The position numbers were made by a program, and so were the translations under genes. The notes under the pieces were generated by a model. The model saw only the letters and a program-made list of their open reading frames with translations. It was not told where the DNA came from and did not search any database. Source: an uncultured Porphyromonadaceae bacterium (lineage in GTDB: Bacteria; Bacteroidota; Bacteroidia; Bacteroidales; Muribaculaceae). Taken from it: a stretch of 5,904 bases of DNA. Location of the stretch: NCBI GenBank assembly GCA_947176285.1, contig CAMWQF010000188.1:1-5904 (forward strand), in the 5' to 3' direction. This document shows positions 5,697 through 5,904 of this stretch, piece by piece. Each line of letters opens with the position of its first letter. The first letter of the stretch is position 1.

Positions 5697-5904
5697 ATGG
5701 TAAAAACCAATTGTAAGGAAAATGCTTTAGATCTCTCACTACGTAAGGAAGTGTTGGAGAAATTCGGTGAGCGGCGGCTAATTGGTCGGGGCGAATACTT
5801 TGCACCTTCTGGTGAAGTGATGGAATATGCTGGTTGGATTGTTTCAGGTGGCTTCAAATACTCGCTTATGTCTTCTGACGGAAACAATAGAGTTATTGGC
5901 TTTT
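5697..5904 (+). CDS. Crp/Fnr-family transcriptional regulator, N-terminal part (runs off window)
   Basis: The frame from ATG 5697 stays open to the window end (69 codons). The residues form the first strands of a cyclic-nucleotide-binding-like beta-roll: RLIGRGEYFAPSGEV at about 27-41 (the family 'kkGe.....G' turn), YAGWIVSGGFKYSL at about 44-57 and SSDGNNRVIGF at 59-69. This pattern is typical of Bacteroidota Crp/Fnr regulators that control neighbouring membrane-protein genes. The phosphate-binding cassette and DNA-binding domain lie beyond the window, so whether it binds a nucleotide is unknown. Its place after an outer-membrane protein remnant repeats the order seen at 230-1051, where an outer-membrane protein gene is followed by a regulator remnant. 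I expect another promoter module and outer-membrane protein gene downstream (inference). Confidence 0.83.
   Translation, partial: MVKTNCKENALDLSLRKEVLEKFGERRLIGRGEYFAPSGEVMEYAGWIVSGGFKYSLMSSDGNNRVIGF

Overview
The window looks like chromosome of a gut-type Bacteroidales (Bacteroides/Prevotella/Muribaculaceae-like). The evidence is the TAnnTTTG -7 promoter elements, the absence of strong Shine-Dalgarno sequences, and large outer-membrane beta-barrel proteins of the Bacteroidota TonB-receptor-like type. All credible genes lie on the + strand.

Layout: (1) 1-105, the C-terminal end of a Crp/Fnr-family regulator. (2) 131-205, a promoter module with a 9-bp dyad and a -7 box. (3) 230-802, a small beta-barrel outer-membrane protein without a signal peptide, probably 5'-truncated. 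(4) 824-1051, a degraded Crp/Fnr remnant that keeps only part of the C-terminal domain. (5) 1032-1106, a second copy of the promoter module (57 of 75 positions identical, ungapped, same dyad-to-promoter spacing). (6) 1135-3231 and 3272-5353, two complete signal-peptide-bearing TonB-receptor-like outer-membrane proteins, probably one operon. (7) 5354-5696, a debris region holding the last 29 codons of a third outer-membrane protein gene, related to the 1135-3231 gene and carrying a nonsense codon. (8) 5697 to the window end, the N-terminal part of an intact-looking Crp/Fnr-family regulator.

The repeating logic is regulator, then promoter module, then outer-membrane protein gene(s). The window shows two such units plus traces of further collapsed ones. 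I infer a tandemly duplicated, decaying and recombining array of regulator/outer-membrane-protein cassettes, in which each Crp/Fnr-like protein may control the promoter just downstream of its own gene. Signal and transported ligand cannot be read from the sequence. There is no SusD-like partner, no glycan enzyme, no RNA gene, no CRISPR array and no transposase here.
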